A DNA stretch of 64,000 bases from Acinetobacter higginsii (GCF_000369525.1 NZ_KB850076.1:78872-142871); one strand, 5' to 3'. Counted from the stretch's first letter, positions 12,101-18,775 are shown. The notes: generated from the sequence alone by a model not told the origin. Translations and numbers: made by a program.

Positions 12101-12665
12101 CACCAAAGGTGGTATTGATGCAGGAAGCAGGAAAGTTACAGCTGTGGCTGAAGGGGCAATTGCAGCAGATTCAAAAGATGCAATTAACGGTAGCCAATTG
12201 CATAAATCTTATGAAAATGTAGCTAAGGCCTTAGGTGGCGGAGCGGGTTATGATCCAAGTGCAGGTTGGACCGCACCAAGTTATCAGGTTGGTGGCAACA
12301 CACATAACAATGTAGGAGATGCACTCAATGCACTTAATAATGCCGATCAGGCATTAGGTGATCGAATCACAAACCTTGGCGATCAAATGCAACAGGCCTT
12401 CTACGACACCAATCAACGGATTGACGATGTCAAAAAAATGGCGAATGCAGGGGTTGCAGCAGCAATGGCACTGGAAACCGCGCCGTATATTTCAGGTAAA
12501 TATACCTATGCCGTTGGGGCTGCTTACCATGGTGGTGAAAATGCCGTGGGTCTAACACTGCGTAAGACCGCAGATAACGGCCGATGGTCACTCACAACTG
12601 GTGTTGCAGCAGCTTCTCAGGGCGATCCAAGCTTCCGAGTCGGTCTAAGCGGTGTATTTGACTGA
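3186..12665 (+). CDS. Giant trimeric autotransporter adhesin (AtaA/Ata-like), complete
   Basis: The protein has 3159 residues. An extended signal peptide region starts MNKIYRLVWN, and likely cleavage is after residue 77 (SHSFA). Residues about 90-900 are a YadA-like head made of many repeats of the form xAIGxxAxA. The first neck (DAINGSQLY) is near residue 911. The stalk runs to about 3050 and is built of recurring units (GWNLQSNGA, GDTVDIGTVNGEENLTV, NGPSITKSGINAAGNPI, VGDVTIDGTTGKISGV). The last 100 residues form a coiled coil and a four-strand anchor ending RVGLSGVFD. It is predicted to form a homotrimeric surface fibre that mediates attachment or autoagglutination. The internal repeats and the near-identical neighbouring gene make recombination and length change likely. 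Confidence 0.95.
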   Translation: MNKIYRLVWNKYLGLWTVVSELARGTTKKRNVSVTSTVAARSLPPLNSNLLYTQSLFKPILLATVMSSIFYSSHSFAGYELNGGSTFTNCTSASTGSGTESTNSLAFGPNACAPTNDSIAIGRAASTQSVGGVSNQSISIGAFSRAGGDQSVALGANTRATGNSSVAIGGDDVDRLANDAALRAKYNQITGGTIVAGQYPTTTAMQGSTAVGVQANATGDFSSAYGMTSKATGDASAAFGVQANATGLGAVAFGAVAQATGNGSAALGVNATASANNATAIGSGNSKAVAARATAVGATAVGNLSLASGVGAAAIGRNTRASGDRSIALGDGSQSTANGTAAFGVNANASADKAIAIGSGETPDTAAKASAVDATAIGNRSVSSGVGSAAIGRAAQATGDKSLALGDAAQAVTSGDMAVGDTAYARSGAGNISAIALGRNSKADGNNTLAIGNAAQATDNFAAAIGNSAEASADNSIAVGNSAKAAGNFSSALGNTATASGLEASAVGNSATASGNYALATGSRAQATAEETVAIGHAATAQGSGDIAIGSDAKTALDNSNNIAVGNKVTTGATGQNVAIGSSGTTANSETVDGGAVAIGRDQVANGDGAVAIGDPNRASGSGAVALGKDNTAAGDTGATTLASGAVAIGNTNEAIGQGSVAIGNISKASAAGAIALGDTANAANTRDIAMGYGATARGVTEDDGIIRTATAIGSEANADGRNTLAVGEASSATGSGANALGAGAEATADFTTATGNQAKATAGHATAIGNFAEASGVAATVMGSTAKASGETLSAFGALSNASGVESTAIGAGAQATSDNAVALGGEAQAQAIRGTALGSNAVASNADDVALGSGSVTAAANPTSNGTVGDITYNYAGTSPSSVVSVGSEGSERQITNVAAGRVSESSTDAINGSQLYSTQQALGNLAESTANHLGGNSVVNSDGSITAPSYIVNDTPINNVGDAIEALDQGWNLQTNGAGADAIKAGDTVDIGTVAGEENLTVTNNGNTIQYGLNRNLKVDSVTAGDTVINTDGMTITNGPSITKSGINAAGNPITNVGAGVADTDAVNKSQLDAATAAGKNTVSEGKNITVTESSNADGSTNYQVATADNVEFNNVAVGDVTIDGTTGKISGVTAGDVSATSTDAINGSQLAGTAKSVSDALGGSSTVNPDGTVTAPSYEVNGETVRNVGDAIEQLDQGWNLQSNGAKAGAVKAGDTVDIGTVNGEENLTVTKDGNTIQYGLNKNLRVDSVRAGDTLVNDNGVTITNGPSITKSGINAAGNPISNVGAGVNDSDAVNKGQLDDAAAAAKTQVTQGKNITVSKTTGANGQDIYNVATADNVEFNNVTVGDVTIDGTTGKISGVTAGEVSATSDEAINGSQLAGTAKSVSDALGGGSVVNPDGTVTAPSYTVNGNNVSNVGAAISELDKGWNLQSNGANAGAIKAGDMVDIGTVNGEENLTVTKDGNNIKYGLNRDLKVDSVRAGDTLINDNGVTISNGPSITKSGINAAGNPISNVGAGVNDTDAVNKGQLDDAAAAAKTEVTQGKNIMVSKTTGANGQDIYNVATADNVEFNNVDVGDVAIDGSTGKISGVTAGDVSATSTDAINGSQLAGTAKSVSDALGGGSVVNPDGTVTAPSYEINGNTMTNVGAALTELDKGWNLQSNGANAGAVKAGDTVDIGTVNGEENLTVSKDGNTIKYGLNKNLRVDSVRAGDTLVNDNGVTITNGPSITKSGINAAGNPISNVGAGVNDSDAVNKGQLDNAAAAAKTEVTQGKNITVSKTTGAKGQDIYNVATADNVEFNNVQVGDVTIDGSTGKISGVTAGDVSATSTDAINGSQLAGTAKSVSDALGGGSTVNPDGTVTAPSYEVNGETVRNVGDAIEQLDQGWNLQSNGAKAGAVKAGDTVDIGTVNGEENLTVTKDGNTIQYGLNKDLKVDRVTAGDTVINTDGVTISNGPSITKSGINAAGNKITNVAPGTAGTDAVNKSQLDATTAASKNTVSEGKNITITESSNADGSTNYEVATADNVDFNNVTVGGPNGINIDGTTGKISGVADGSVAAGSKDAVNGGQLNDSVVSTGDILGGGVTNEGGKLNGPFTVSGKGYDTVADAIQGEAAASKTEVTEGKNVIVTKTTGDDGQDIYNVATKDDVSFDSVQVGDVNIDGATGKISGVTDGTVAAGSTDAINGSQLAGTAKSVSDALGGGSVVNPDGTVTAPSYTVNGNNVTNVGAAISELDKGWNLQSNGANAGAIKAGDTVDIGTVNDEENLTVSKEGKTIQYGLNKDLKVNSVTAGDTVINTDGVTIANGPSITKSGINAAGNPISNVGAGVDDTDAVNKGQLDKAAVASKTEVTEGKNVTVTKTTGADGQDIYNVATKDDVSFDSVQVGDVNIDGTTGKISGVTDGTVAAGSKDAVNGGQLNDSVASTGDILGGGVTNEGGKLNGPFTVSGKGYDTVADAIQGEAAAAKTEVTEGKNITVTKTTGADGQDIYNVATKDDVSFDSVQVGDVNIDGTTGKISGVADGTIAAGSTEAVNGGQIHAIADSVRNSIGGETTLNPDGSITTGNVGNTGQNNIHDAIDSVRGQAVAAKTTVTEGDNMVVTQSKNADGSTNYEVATAKDVKFDSVTATDADGNETILDAKGVSLKDQAGNTTILGQDGLGFADPMGNSVGPRISARGIDAGNTVITGVAPGRIATDSQDAINGSQLKGVADSVAGAIGGNTTVNPDGSISTSNIGGTGKDNINDAIGAVGKAAQEAKTTVSKAAGDENVTVSSRQNADGSTDYEVGLSKDVKVDSVTAGDTVINGDGLTIAGGPSVTKDGIDAGDNKVTGVADGTVAAGSKDAINGGQLHGVADSVKNVVGGNAKVNPDGSITTSNVGGTGKNNIDDAINSVRGAAAAAKSTVSNKDGNISVNETTKADGSKDYEVGLAKDITVDSVTAKDVNANQVNVGGAGGTTIAADGVRIAEGPSITKGGIDAGSRKVTAVAEGAIAADSKDAINGSQLHKSYENVAKALGGGAGYDPSAGWTAPSYQVGGNTHNNVGDALNALNNADQALGDRITNLGDQMQQAFYDTNQRIDDVKKMANAGVAAAMALETAPYISGKYTYAVGAAYHGGENAVGLTLRKTADNGRWSLTTGVAAASQGDPSFRVGLSGVFD

Positions 12666-12681
12666 TTATTTATTTAACTTT

Positions 12682-12705
12682 GGGAGAGCCATTTAGGGTT
12701 CTCCC
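12682..12705 (+). terminator. Intergenic hairpin between adhesin 2 and the short TpgA-like gene
   Basis: A 9-bp stem (GGGAGAGCC with GGTTCTCCC, one G-T/U mismatch-type pair) closes a 6-base loop 17 bases after the adhesin stop. No strong T-run follows. It matches the position and shape of the hairpin at 1926-1945. Confidence 0.55.
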
Positions 12706-12735
12706 TGACTTAAACAATAATAAGTGAGAATCGAG

Positions 12736-13125
12736 ATGAAAAAGATGAAAGCCTTAATGATGATGAGCTTATTGGGTGCTGTATTGCCAAGCCAAGCACA
12801 TAGCAAAACAGATGCCATGCATGCACAGGATGTTACTTTTCCGGAAGTCGATAAAAGTTATCTGAAATTGGTTAAACGTTATGAAATGAATGACGTTGCG
12901 CGTTTAGGTGTGGGAATGAATAAAGATCAGCTTCGCCACATTTTAGGAAATCCACATTTCAATGAAGGATTGATGCTAGTCAAAACGTGGAACTATGTAT
13001 TAGATATTCGCGTACCCAATACACAGGATTATAAACGTTGCCAGTTACGTATTGATTTTGATCAGAAATATAAAGTAGAACGTTTATCATGGAAAGGAGA
13101 TGAGTGTCAGAACACTATCGTTTAA
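12736..13125 (+). CDS. Short TpgA paralogue with BamE-like domain only
   Basis: The protein is 129 residues from ATG 12736 (GTG 12724 is in frame but overlaps the GTGAG ribosome-binding stretch). It has a signal peptide (MKKMKALMMMSLLGAVLPSQAHS) and the BamE/SmpA-like segment VGMNKDQLRHILGNPHF...WNYVLDIRV, very close to the first tpgA. It ends at GDECQNTIV, where the longer paralogue continues into its OmpA-like domain. The peptidoglycan-binding half is therefore missing. It may be a specialised periplasmic partner, or a truncated duplicate whose anchoring role is covered by the full copy. A strong terminator follows. Confidence 0.8.
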   Translation: MKKMKALMMMSLLGAVLPSQAHSKTDAMHAQDVTFPEVDKSYLKLVKRYEMNDVARLGVGMNKDQLRHILGNPHFNEGLMLVKTWNYVLDIRVPNTQDYKRCQLRIDFDQKYKVERLSWKGDECQNTIV

Positions 13126-13188
13126 AGATAAGAGATAATCATGTGATTATTTATTTGTAACTAGCAAGTTTAGATCAAAAATTAAATT

Positions 13189-13224
13189 AAACAAACAGGA
13201 GAAGAAAGACCTGTTTGTTTAATT
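13189..13224 (+). terminator. Rho-independent terminator after the short TpgA-like gene
   Basis: A perfect 11-bp stem (AAACAAACAGG with CCTGTTTGTTT) is followed by AATTTT. Confidence 0.8.
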
Positions 13225-13296
13225 TTCCTAAAATGATTATTTATAGGATATAAAGTGTCAAAAAAATAAGACCAAGGTTTGATAAGCTCTTAAGAG

Positions 13297-14043
13297 TTGA
13301 AATATGAGATGGAGAATATGTTTCATACTTTTTCACATTGTGAAAAAAATATAAGACTGCATATTATTGAAGTCGGCAATAAAGATCTAAAGCATGCAGT
13401 AATTTTTTTTCTCTTGGAGATAGATAAGTTTTTTTCTTTAATTAATAGTTTGTCTTTGGATCATTTTCGCATTGTTTTGATTTATCGCTGTGAAATATTA
13501 AATCAGGATTTTATTGGGCAAGATCTGTTAGATGGGTTTAAATGTTTAACAGATCGTTTAGTTGTTGAGAATACGCACTTTATATTTGAACCAGACTTGG
13601 ATGATGCCTATAAATATGCCCTATATACCAGTGATTTATTTGACTCAGTTACGATTTGCAAAAAGTTCGATGAACTATGTATGCAGGCCTTCTTTGCATC
13701 TTGTCCACTTAAAAGCGAGGATAAGATAGATTTTATTGGTAGAGTGAATATTCAAATCAGCAATATTTTATCGGAAGGAGAACCTTATCTTATTAAAGTA
13801 GCAAAAAAAATGAGATTAACACCGCGGGTGTTATCTAAAAGAATAAGAAGTGAAGGCGAAGAATTTAAATTATTAGTTAAACAAAAAAGACATGAAAAAG
13901 CCTTGTTTTTATTAAAAAATGAAAATGTGAGTTTGTCTGATATCGCATATACATTGGGTTATACGGAACACAGTGCTTTTACACGCGCATTTAGAGGATG
14001 GACTGGATGTTCGCCTTGCCAGTTTAGAAAGTATTTAAAGTAA
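13297..14043 (+). CDS. AraC-family transcriptional regulator
   Basis: The 248-residue frame ends with a typical AraC double helix-turn-helix: SLSDIAYTLGYTEHSAFTRAFRGWTG followed by PCQFRKYL. The N-terminal half is unrecognised and probably senses a ligand. The start is uncertain: the longest frame begins at TTG 13297, and ATG codons at 13309 and 13318 are alternatives with a GGAG stretch close by. It lies just upstream of a LysR-type gene in the same direction, and both are AT-rich. Position next to the adhesin genes suggests, but does not show, control of them. Confidence 0.85.
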   Translation: MKYEMENMFHTFSHCEKNIRLHIIEVGNKDLKHAVIFFLLEIDKFFSLINSLSLDHFRIVLIYRCEILNQDFIGQDLLDGFKCLTDRLVVENTHFIFEPDLDDAYKYALYTSDLFDSVTICKKFDELCMQAFFASCPLKSEDKIDFIGRVNIQISNILSEGEPYLIKVAKKMRLTPRVLSKRIRSEGEEFKLLVKQKRHEKALFLLKNENVSLSDIAYTLGYTEHSAFTRAFRGWTGCSPCQFRKYLK

Positions 14044-14064
14044 TTCGATCTGAGGTATAAAGTT

Positions 14065-14949
14065 TTGGATATTAGGGATTTAAAAACTTTTATATATGTA
14101 GCTGATCATCAGTCTATTACCGTCGCTTCCGAGAAATTAGGCGTCAATCAGTCGACGGTGACAAAACGCATTTTTAATATGGAAGAGATTGTTAAAGGTG
14201 TTTTGTTCAATCGAGGTACACGACCATTACAATTAACCCAGTTAGGAAAAAAGGTTTATTTTAAAAGTTGTTTTATATTGCGACAGTTTGAATCACTCAA
14301 AAATTTTCATACTGAAAGTAGTGAAATTATTAAAAAAAATATAAAGATTGGTATTGCACAAGTATTGATTGATGATCTGTTGGACTTAGTCATGAGTGAA
14401 TCCAACAAAATTAATCCATATTACGACATTGATATTTATAGCGGATGGGGGAGTGGTCTTATTCAGCAAGTTCATGCGGGTGAAATTGATTTAGCGGTGT
14501 TGATGCTACCACCTACCCTGAGCTTAGCTGCTTCAGTTTCTTTTGTTGACGTTGGTACGCTTCCCTTAGTTATCGTTGCTCGAAAAGGAGACTGTTATAA
14601 ATATAATAGTTTAGAAAAATGTAGTAAGCGTGGATGGGTACTGCATCCTGAAAATTGCTGTTTTAGAGAAAGCTTAGCCAAACTTTTATATGAAAGAAAG
14701 TTAGGTTTTTATATCAATAAAGAAATTTATGGAGTTGAGTTGCAATTACAAAGTATTTTGAATGGTGACGGCTTCGGTATTTATCCAAAAGCTTTATTTG
14801 ATAAATTTATAGTTAATCATGATGGGTTGGAGATCATTGAATTAAATGATTTCTCTCTCAATTTGCATGTAGGTGTAGTCAAATCCCAACATATTGATCA
14901 TGAGGAAGCAAATGCTTTTATCGAGATCGTGAAAAATCATTATTTTTAG
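14065..14949 (+). CDS. LysR-family transcriptional regulator
   Basis: The 294-residue protein has an N-terminal winged HTH (MDIRDLKTFIYVADHQSITVAS, then QSTVTKRI) and a C-terminal LysR substrate-binding domain. The TTG start is supported by TGAGGT eight bases upstream. It begins 21 bases after the AraC-type gene, so the two are probably co-transcribed. The target is unknown. Confidence 0.88.
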   Translation: MDIRDLKTFIYVADHQSITVASEKLGVNQSTVTKRIFNMEEIVKGVLFNRGTRPLQLTQLGKKVYFKSCFILRQFESLKNFHTESSEIIKKNIKIGIAQVLIDDLLDLVMSESNKINPYYDIDIYSGWGSGLIQQVHAGEIDLAVLMLPPTLSLAASVSFVDVGTLPLVIVARKGDCYKYNSLEKCSKRGWVLHPENCCFRESLAKLLYERKLGFYINKEIYGVELQLQSILNGDGFGIYPKALFDKFIVNHDGLEIIELNDFSLNLHVGVVKSQHIDHEEANAFIEIVKNHYF

Positions 14950-15015
14950 TTGCTCAGAATTGTATTACGAATAAAAAAGTTTTCCGAATCGCTTTAATTT
15001 TTGATGAATGGAAGC

Positions 15016-15048
15016 GCTAAAAGCCCTAATGTAATTAGGGATTTTAGC
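15016..15048. terminator. Bidirectional terminator between the LysR gene and the CMD-family gene
   Basis: A long hairpin is formed by GCTAAAA/TTTTAGC as outer stem and CCCTAAT/ATTAGGG as inner stem. It lies between convergent genes. Confidence 0.75.
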
Positions 15049-15065
15049 TTGATTTTGATTTCAGT

Positions 15066-15449
15066 CTATTGGGCTTGATATTCGTTGATCACTTCTAATG
15101 CTGCTCGGAAAGCCTCTTGTGTTGCTGGGGCGCCACAATATGGCAAGCTGTGCAATAACACTTCTTGGATTTCCTCAACTGTTGCGCCATTGTTCAATGC
15201 ACCACGAATATGCCCTTTCAGCTCGGTTGGACTTTTTAGTGCCGTTAAAAAAGCGATGGTTACAAGAGAGCGATATTTGCGTGGTAGCACACCTTCGCGC
15301 TGCCATGTTGAACCCCAAGCATGTTCATTGATCCAATCTTGTAATGGCTGGGTAAAAGGTACGGTATTATCCTGCGCACGTTTGACAAAGGATTCTCCCA
15401 TCACTTCAGTGCGAACTTTTAATCCATTTTCATAATCTTGTTGTGACAT
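15066..15449 (-). CDS. Carboxymuconolactone decarboxylase-family protein
   Basis: The protein is 127 residues, the usual length for PcaC-like proteins. It shows the family helix with His80 (KGHIRGALNNGAT) followed by VEEIQEVLLH. Only one Cys (105) is present, so it lacks the CxxC of the AhpD peroxidase branch. The family includes 4-carboxymuconolactone decarboxylase of the protocatechuate pathway, but no other pca genes are nearby, so the substrate is open. Confidence 0.85.
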   Translation of the reverse strand: MSQQDYENGLKVRTEVMGESFVKRAQDNTVPFTQPLQDWINEHAWGSTWQREGVLPRKYRSLVTIAFLTALKSPTELKGHIRGALNNGATVEEIQEVLLHSLPYCGAPATQEAFRAALEVINEYQAQ

Positions 15450-15801
15450 ATTTTTACTCTTTTAGCGGTGAGAAAAGGTTGGATGATTTCTAGACTGCTT
15501 TCATCCTAACCCAATCGTGCTATGAGCTAAAGCCATAGAACCTGACTGTTATGTTCTCAATTTCACAAAGGCAGTAATTCAGGTTTTATTCTCCTAAGAT
15601 GAGATACCTCGATGAATCTGAACATTCGACTCTAGAACTGAGTGAGTGCTAATTTGTGGATAACTCAAGACCTATCAACAATCGATAAATATATTTTCTA
15701 AATCTGCTACAATTGCGCCAATTTTAAATTCCTTCGCATGCCATTCGCCAATGTCTCAGTTTGTAGATACGGATGGGTGCATATAAGTGTAGATTTTTCT
15801 C
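15450..15801. other. Intergenic region with the original prfC promoter area
   Basis: No gene is seen. Bases 15698-15732 match 58719-58753 with two differences and include a TACAAT -10-like box at 15708. Bases 15788-15820 match 58808-58840 with one difference. This is the chromosomal prfC upstream region, whose counterpart is repeated at the right end of the island. Confidence 0.7.
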
Positions 15802-15876
15802 ATGTTTAAAGATGAATTAGCGGCACAAGTTGCCCAACGTCGCACCTTTGCGATCATTTCCCACCCAAATATTTGA
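15802..15876 (+). pseudogene. prfC: Displaced 5' fragment of prfC at the left island junction
   Basis: ATG at 15802 starts MFKDELAAQVAQRRTFAIIS, then HPNI and a stop. The first 22 codons match peptide chain release factor 3, and the frame then runs into island DNA. The intact gene starts at 58822. The fragment marks insertion of the island in prfC codons 17-22. Confidence 0.9.
15853..15866 (+). repeat. Left attachment-site candidate (attL core)
   Basis: The 14-base sequence ATCATTTCCCACCC is shared exactly with 58873-58886. It is the point where prfC homology stops on the left side. Confidence 0.75.
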
Positions 15877-15884
15877 TATCTATT

Positions 15885-16002
15885 CAAGCCCATTCAACCT
15901 ATTTCAAATATGATAATAAAAGCATTGTAAGTACTGTAAAAATATAAAAATATTGATATTCTTTATCTTGTATATCTTTCAACCCCATTCAATAGATTTC
16001 AA
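15885..16002. repeat. Imperfect 23-bp direct repeat, possible integrase arm sites
   Basis: Units at 15885-15907 and 15980-16002 share the pattern CAASCCCATTCAA-NNN-ATTTCAA, with 19 of 23 positions equal. They lie between the left core and the integrase gene, where arm-type integrase sites are expected. Function is inferred. Confidence 0.45.
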
Positions 16003-16090
16003 GTCTAGTCAGTATGTTTGTGTACATATGTGTGTACACACTTTCTAGAATTTTCTATTTAAAAAAAAATATGTACACAGGTGGAGTAAA

Positions 16091-17290
16091 ATGCCTTTAA
16101 CAGATACGTGGCTTAAGAAGAATCTAGATCGTGAACGTTCAGCTATACATACAGAGTCTGATCAAGATGGATTGAGCGTTCGTGTATCGCAAAAAGGAAA
16201 ACTCACTTTTCAGATGCGTTTTCGATATAACGATAAGCAAGCTCGTTTAGACTTGGGAACCTACCCAAATATGAGCCTTAAAGAGGCTCGTATTGAATTG
16301 CAGAAAATGAAAGCAATTTTAGAAAAGGGACATGACCCACGTATTCATAAAAAAGTAGAGCTTCACAAGATCACAGAGGCTATAACTTTTGAAGCGTTAT
16401 TTCGCGAGTGGCATGCGAAATATAGTATTCCTAATAAAAAGAATGCAGATCAATATTTGAGATCATTTGAACTTTATGTTTTCCCAAAGTTAGGTAGCAT
16501 ACCTGCTGAGCAAATCACATTACATATGTGGTTAGATTTACTAGAAGAGCAATTTAAACAGTCGCCATCGATAACTGATCGCATTCTTACTAATACAAAG
16601 CAGTGTTTGGATTGGGGGATTAATCGAAAATTAATTGAGCAAAATCCCATAAGACATATCACTGGAAAGCGTGACTTGAATATTAAGAAAAATAAAACTG
16701 TTCGAGTATTACAAGATGATGAGTTGTCTTTAATTTTTAAAATTTGTGATGAGTCTAGAACATCATTAAGGAATGTTTTATTTCTCAAGTTATGTTTGTT
16801 TTATGGTAATCGATATAGTGAGTTGAGGCTTGCACGGAAATCAGATTTTGATTTTAGTAAAAATACATGGACAGTACCGTATGAAAATCATAAGACAGGA
16901 GAAAGTAAAGGGGACATTGTTCGACCTATTATTGATGAGATCAAACCGTGGCTTCAGTCTGCAATGGATTTGAGTAATTCTGAATACATTTTCCCACATG
17001 AAAATGGCAAAGAGCCAATGGGGCGTAGTGGGCCAACAGATACCCCTTATAACTTCATGCAATTTGCAAGGAAGAATTATAAAATTGAAATGGATCATTG
17101 GTCTATGCATGATTTACGGCGTACAGCAAGGACAAATTTCAGTGCGTTTACAAGTAGGGATGTTGCGGAACTGATGGTTGGTCATGTGATGCCTGGGGAA
17201 CAGGGGACATATGACTATTATGATTATCAAAAAGAGATGTCGAAGGCTTATAAAAAATGGTGGAAAAAATTAAGTAATCTGTCTAGCTAG
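16091..17290 (+). CDS. Tyrosine-type integrase of the island (P4-like)
   Basis: The protein has 399 residues. The N-terminal part (about 1-90) resembles the DUF4102/arm-binding domain, with RVSQKGKLTFQMRFRY. The catalytic domain shows Arg241 (GNRYSEL), His340-x-x-Arg343 (HDLRRT), His365 (VGHV) and the likely nucleophile Tyr374 (QGTYDYYDY). It should catalyse integration and, with a directionality factor, excision at the prfC site. Ribosome-binding GTGGAG lies just upstream of ATG. Its 3' end overlaps a convergent AlpA-like gene inside a perfect palindrome. Confidence 0.95.
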   Translation: MPLTDTWLKKNLDRERSAIHTESDQDGLSVRVSQKGKLTFQMRFRYNDKQARLDLGTYPNMSLKEARIELQKMKAILEKGHDPRIHKKVELHKITEAITFEALFREWHAKYSIPNKKNADQYLRSFELYVFPKLGSIPAEQITLHMWLDLLEEQFKQSPSITDRILTNTKQCLDWGINRKLIEQNPIRHITGKRDLNIKKNKTVRVLQDDELSLIFKICDESRTSLRNVLFLKLCLFYGNRYSELRLARKSDFDFSKNTWTVPYENHKTGESKGDIVRPIIDEIKPWLQSAMDLSNSEYIFPHENGKEPMGRSGPTDTPYNFMQFARKNYKIEMDHWSMHDLRRTARTNFSAFTSRDVAELMVGHVMPGEQGTYDYYDYQKEMSKAYKKWWKKLSNLSS

Positions 17291-17300
17291 ACAGATTACT
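17273..17300. repeat. Perfect 28-bp palindrome spanning both stop codons of convergent genes
   Basis: AGTAATCTGTCTAG is followed directly by its reverse complement. The palindrome contains the stop codons of the integrase and of the AlpA-like gene, so both proteins end in SNLSS. It could act as a bidirectional terminator without a T-run, or as a protein-binding site. Confidence 0.8.
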
Positions 17301-17504
17301 CATTTGGTTATTATTGAAATATTTGATTAGCCATTCGTTAAACGTTTCTTCATCCCAAAGGCTAGTAGAGCCAGCGCATTTCTTAATAGGTTGAGGCATT
17401 GGTTGCTCGAACATTTTTTGATTAGGTTGTTGGTAACGCCATAAAGTCGATGTAGAGCAATTTTTGAGTTTGTGGCGAATTTCTTTAGATGTTAAGTAGC
17501 CCAT
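17283..17504 (-). CDS. AlpA-family/excisionase-like DNA-binding protein
   Basis: The 73-residue protein begins MGYLTSKEIRHKLKNCSTSTLWRY, an HTH of the AlpA type (the S-x-S-T-L-W-R-Y recognition helix), and has the usual C-terminal WDEETFNEWL. Such proteins control integrase expression or excision in P4-like islands. It converges on the integrase with an 8-base overlap. Confidence 0.75.
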   Translation of the reverse strand: MGYLTSKEIRHKLKNCSTSTLWRYQQPNQKMFEQPMPQPIKKCAGSTSLWDEETFNEWLIKYFNNNQMSNLSS

Positions 17505-17718
17505 ATCTTTGATCCTTTTGTGATTATCGCAATTAGATAAAAGAACTAATTTTTTAACCTTAAATATTGGCTGGAAATCAACCTATAATATTAAAACTAT
17601 TAGTTCAGTTCATTGATGGGATAACTATAAAATTTAGAAAATGTTTAAAATAGAGCAGTACGCATATCTAGAAATATAGTAGTATTATGCTATACAATTA
17701 TCTGTATTTTAATAAATT

Positions 17719-18615
17719 ATGATTGATAAAAAAATATCAAGCTTAGAGCAGCTTGAGCAAAATATATGGTTAAACTTTTGTTACTACTATCAGTGTGAAT
17801 TGGATGATGAGTTAATAGCAACGGAGAATCAATCATATATTGATCAAAAAGAAAAAATCATAAAAAGAATGCAGCAGAATGATTTTTCAGTTAATGAGGA
17901 GAGAATTTCTTTTGCTGAAATGATGGGAAGTGATTTGAATATTCCCTTCAAACCATCTCAGCTCGCTGAGCTTTTAACACAGCTTAATGCATTAAGGGTT
18001 AAGGTGAATGACTTACCTACCAAAATTTTCCAAAGGCAATATTCAGATATTTTAATTGCTTATGTGCAAATGCTCGGTGGAGTGGAGTTTATTCAGAACC
18101 GTACACTTGCCAAAAGTGCAAAGTCAATCATTGCAGTCAAAGTTCGTTACGACAAGCATTTATATCCAAGACGGGAAATTATATATCGGATTTTACGTGA
18201 TCAAGTGGCACGTCGTGGTAAATGGAAGAACCTGAATCAAGCAGTTAATTTTATTCTTAATGATTTACTCAAAGCCTTTGAGGTCTATGATATTCAGTGG
18301 CTTAAGGAAGAGCTTGCAGAGAAGCAAAAAATGCTCTGGTCGCTTGAGCAGGAATGGCAGTCAGCTAAACAAGCTTATGCTGATTCTAGTAGTGTGCGAA
18401 GAAAGCCAGCATCAATAACTAAAAAAATAGAAAAATTACAGATGGAACTGAAAAGCATCAATCAAATCCTCAAGTCAAAATATCCTTCTAGAGAGATGGA
18501 GAAATTCGGCTATAAAATGCCTTATAGTGGTGGCTACATCGCTGAGACCATTATCCATGAGTTGAGAACTCAGCCTGAGATATTGCAAGAAATTCTGCTT
18601 AAAGGTAATTGCTGA
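17719..18615 (+). CDS. Unrecognised island protein with C-terminal coiled coil
   Basis: The 298-residue protein has no domain I recognise. The middle is basic (IIAVKVRYDKHLYPRREIIYRI, with RRGKWKNLNQAV), which would suit nucleic-acid binding. Residues about 195-250 are charged and helical, likely coiled coil. The start ATG follows TATTTTAATAAATT with no Shine-Dalgarno sequence, so translation may be leaderless or weak. A terminator follows at 18749. Its position beside the integrase and replication-like genes suggests an island maintenance role (inference). Confidence 0.75.
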   Translation: MIDKKISSLEQLEQNIWLNFCYYYQCELDDELIATENQSYIDQKEKIIKRMQQNDFSVNEERISFAEMMGSDLNIPFKPSQLAELLTQLNALRVKVNDLPTKIFQRQYSDILIAYVQMLGGVEFIQNRTLAKSAKSIIAVKVRYDKHLYPRREIIYRILRDQVARRGKWKNLNQAVNFILNDLLKAFEVYDIQWLKEELAEKQKMLWSLEQEWQSAKQAYADSSSVRRKPASITKKIEKLQMELKSINQILKSKYPSREMEKFGYKMPYSGGYIAETIIHELRTQPEILQEILLKGNC

Positions 18616-18748
18616 TATTTTTTAGGAAAGCTGCGATTGATTTGGATGGTTTCGTCCAGTATATCCACCATACGTTTTGTTATGTATGTGCATTTGTAGG
18701 AATGTGATTTTTAGTGAACTGAGTCGAAAAGATATTTTTAGTTTTAGG

Positions 18749-18775
18749 GCAGAAGTAGAATCTTCTGCTTTTTTT
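18749..18775 (+). terminator. Rho-independent terminator after the unknown island protein
   Basis: A 7-bp stem (GCAGAAG with CTTCTGC) with a 6-base loop is followed by seven T residues. Confidence 0.8.

Noticed and set aside
3500..12200. Repeats that could look like a CRISPR array or satellite DNA
   Set aside because: They are protein-coding repeats of the adhesin head and stalk, kept in frame.
3419..12555. Many long open frames on both strands inside the large adhesin
   Set aside because: They follow the repeat period and codon bias of the adhesin gene; none has its own start signal or family match.
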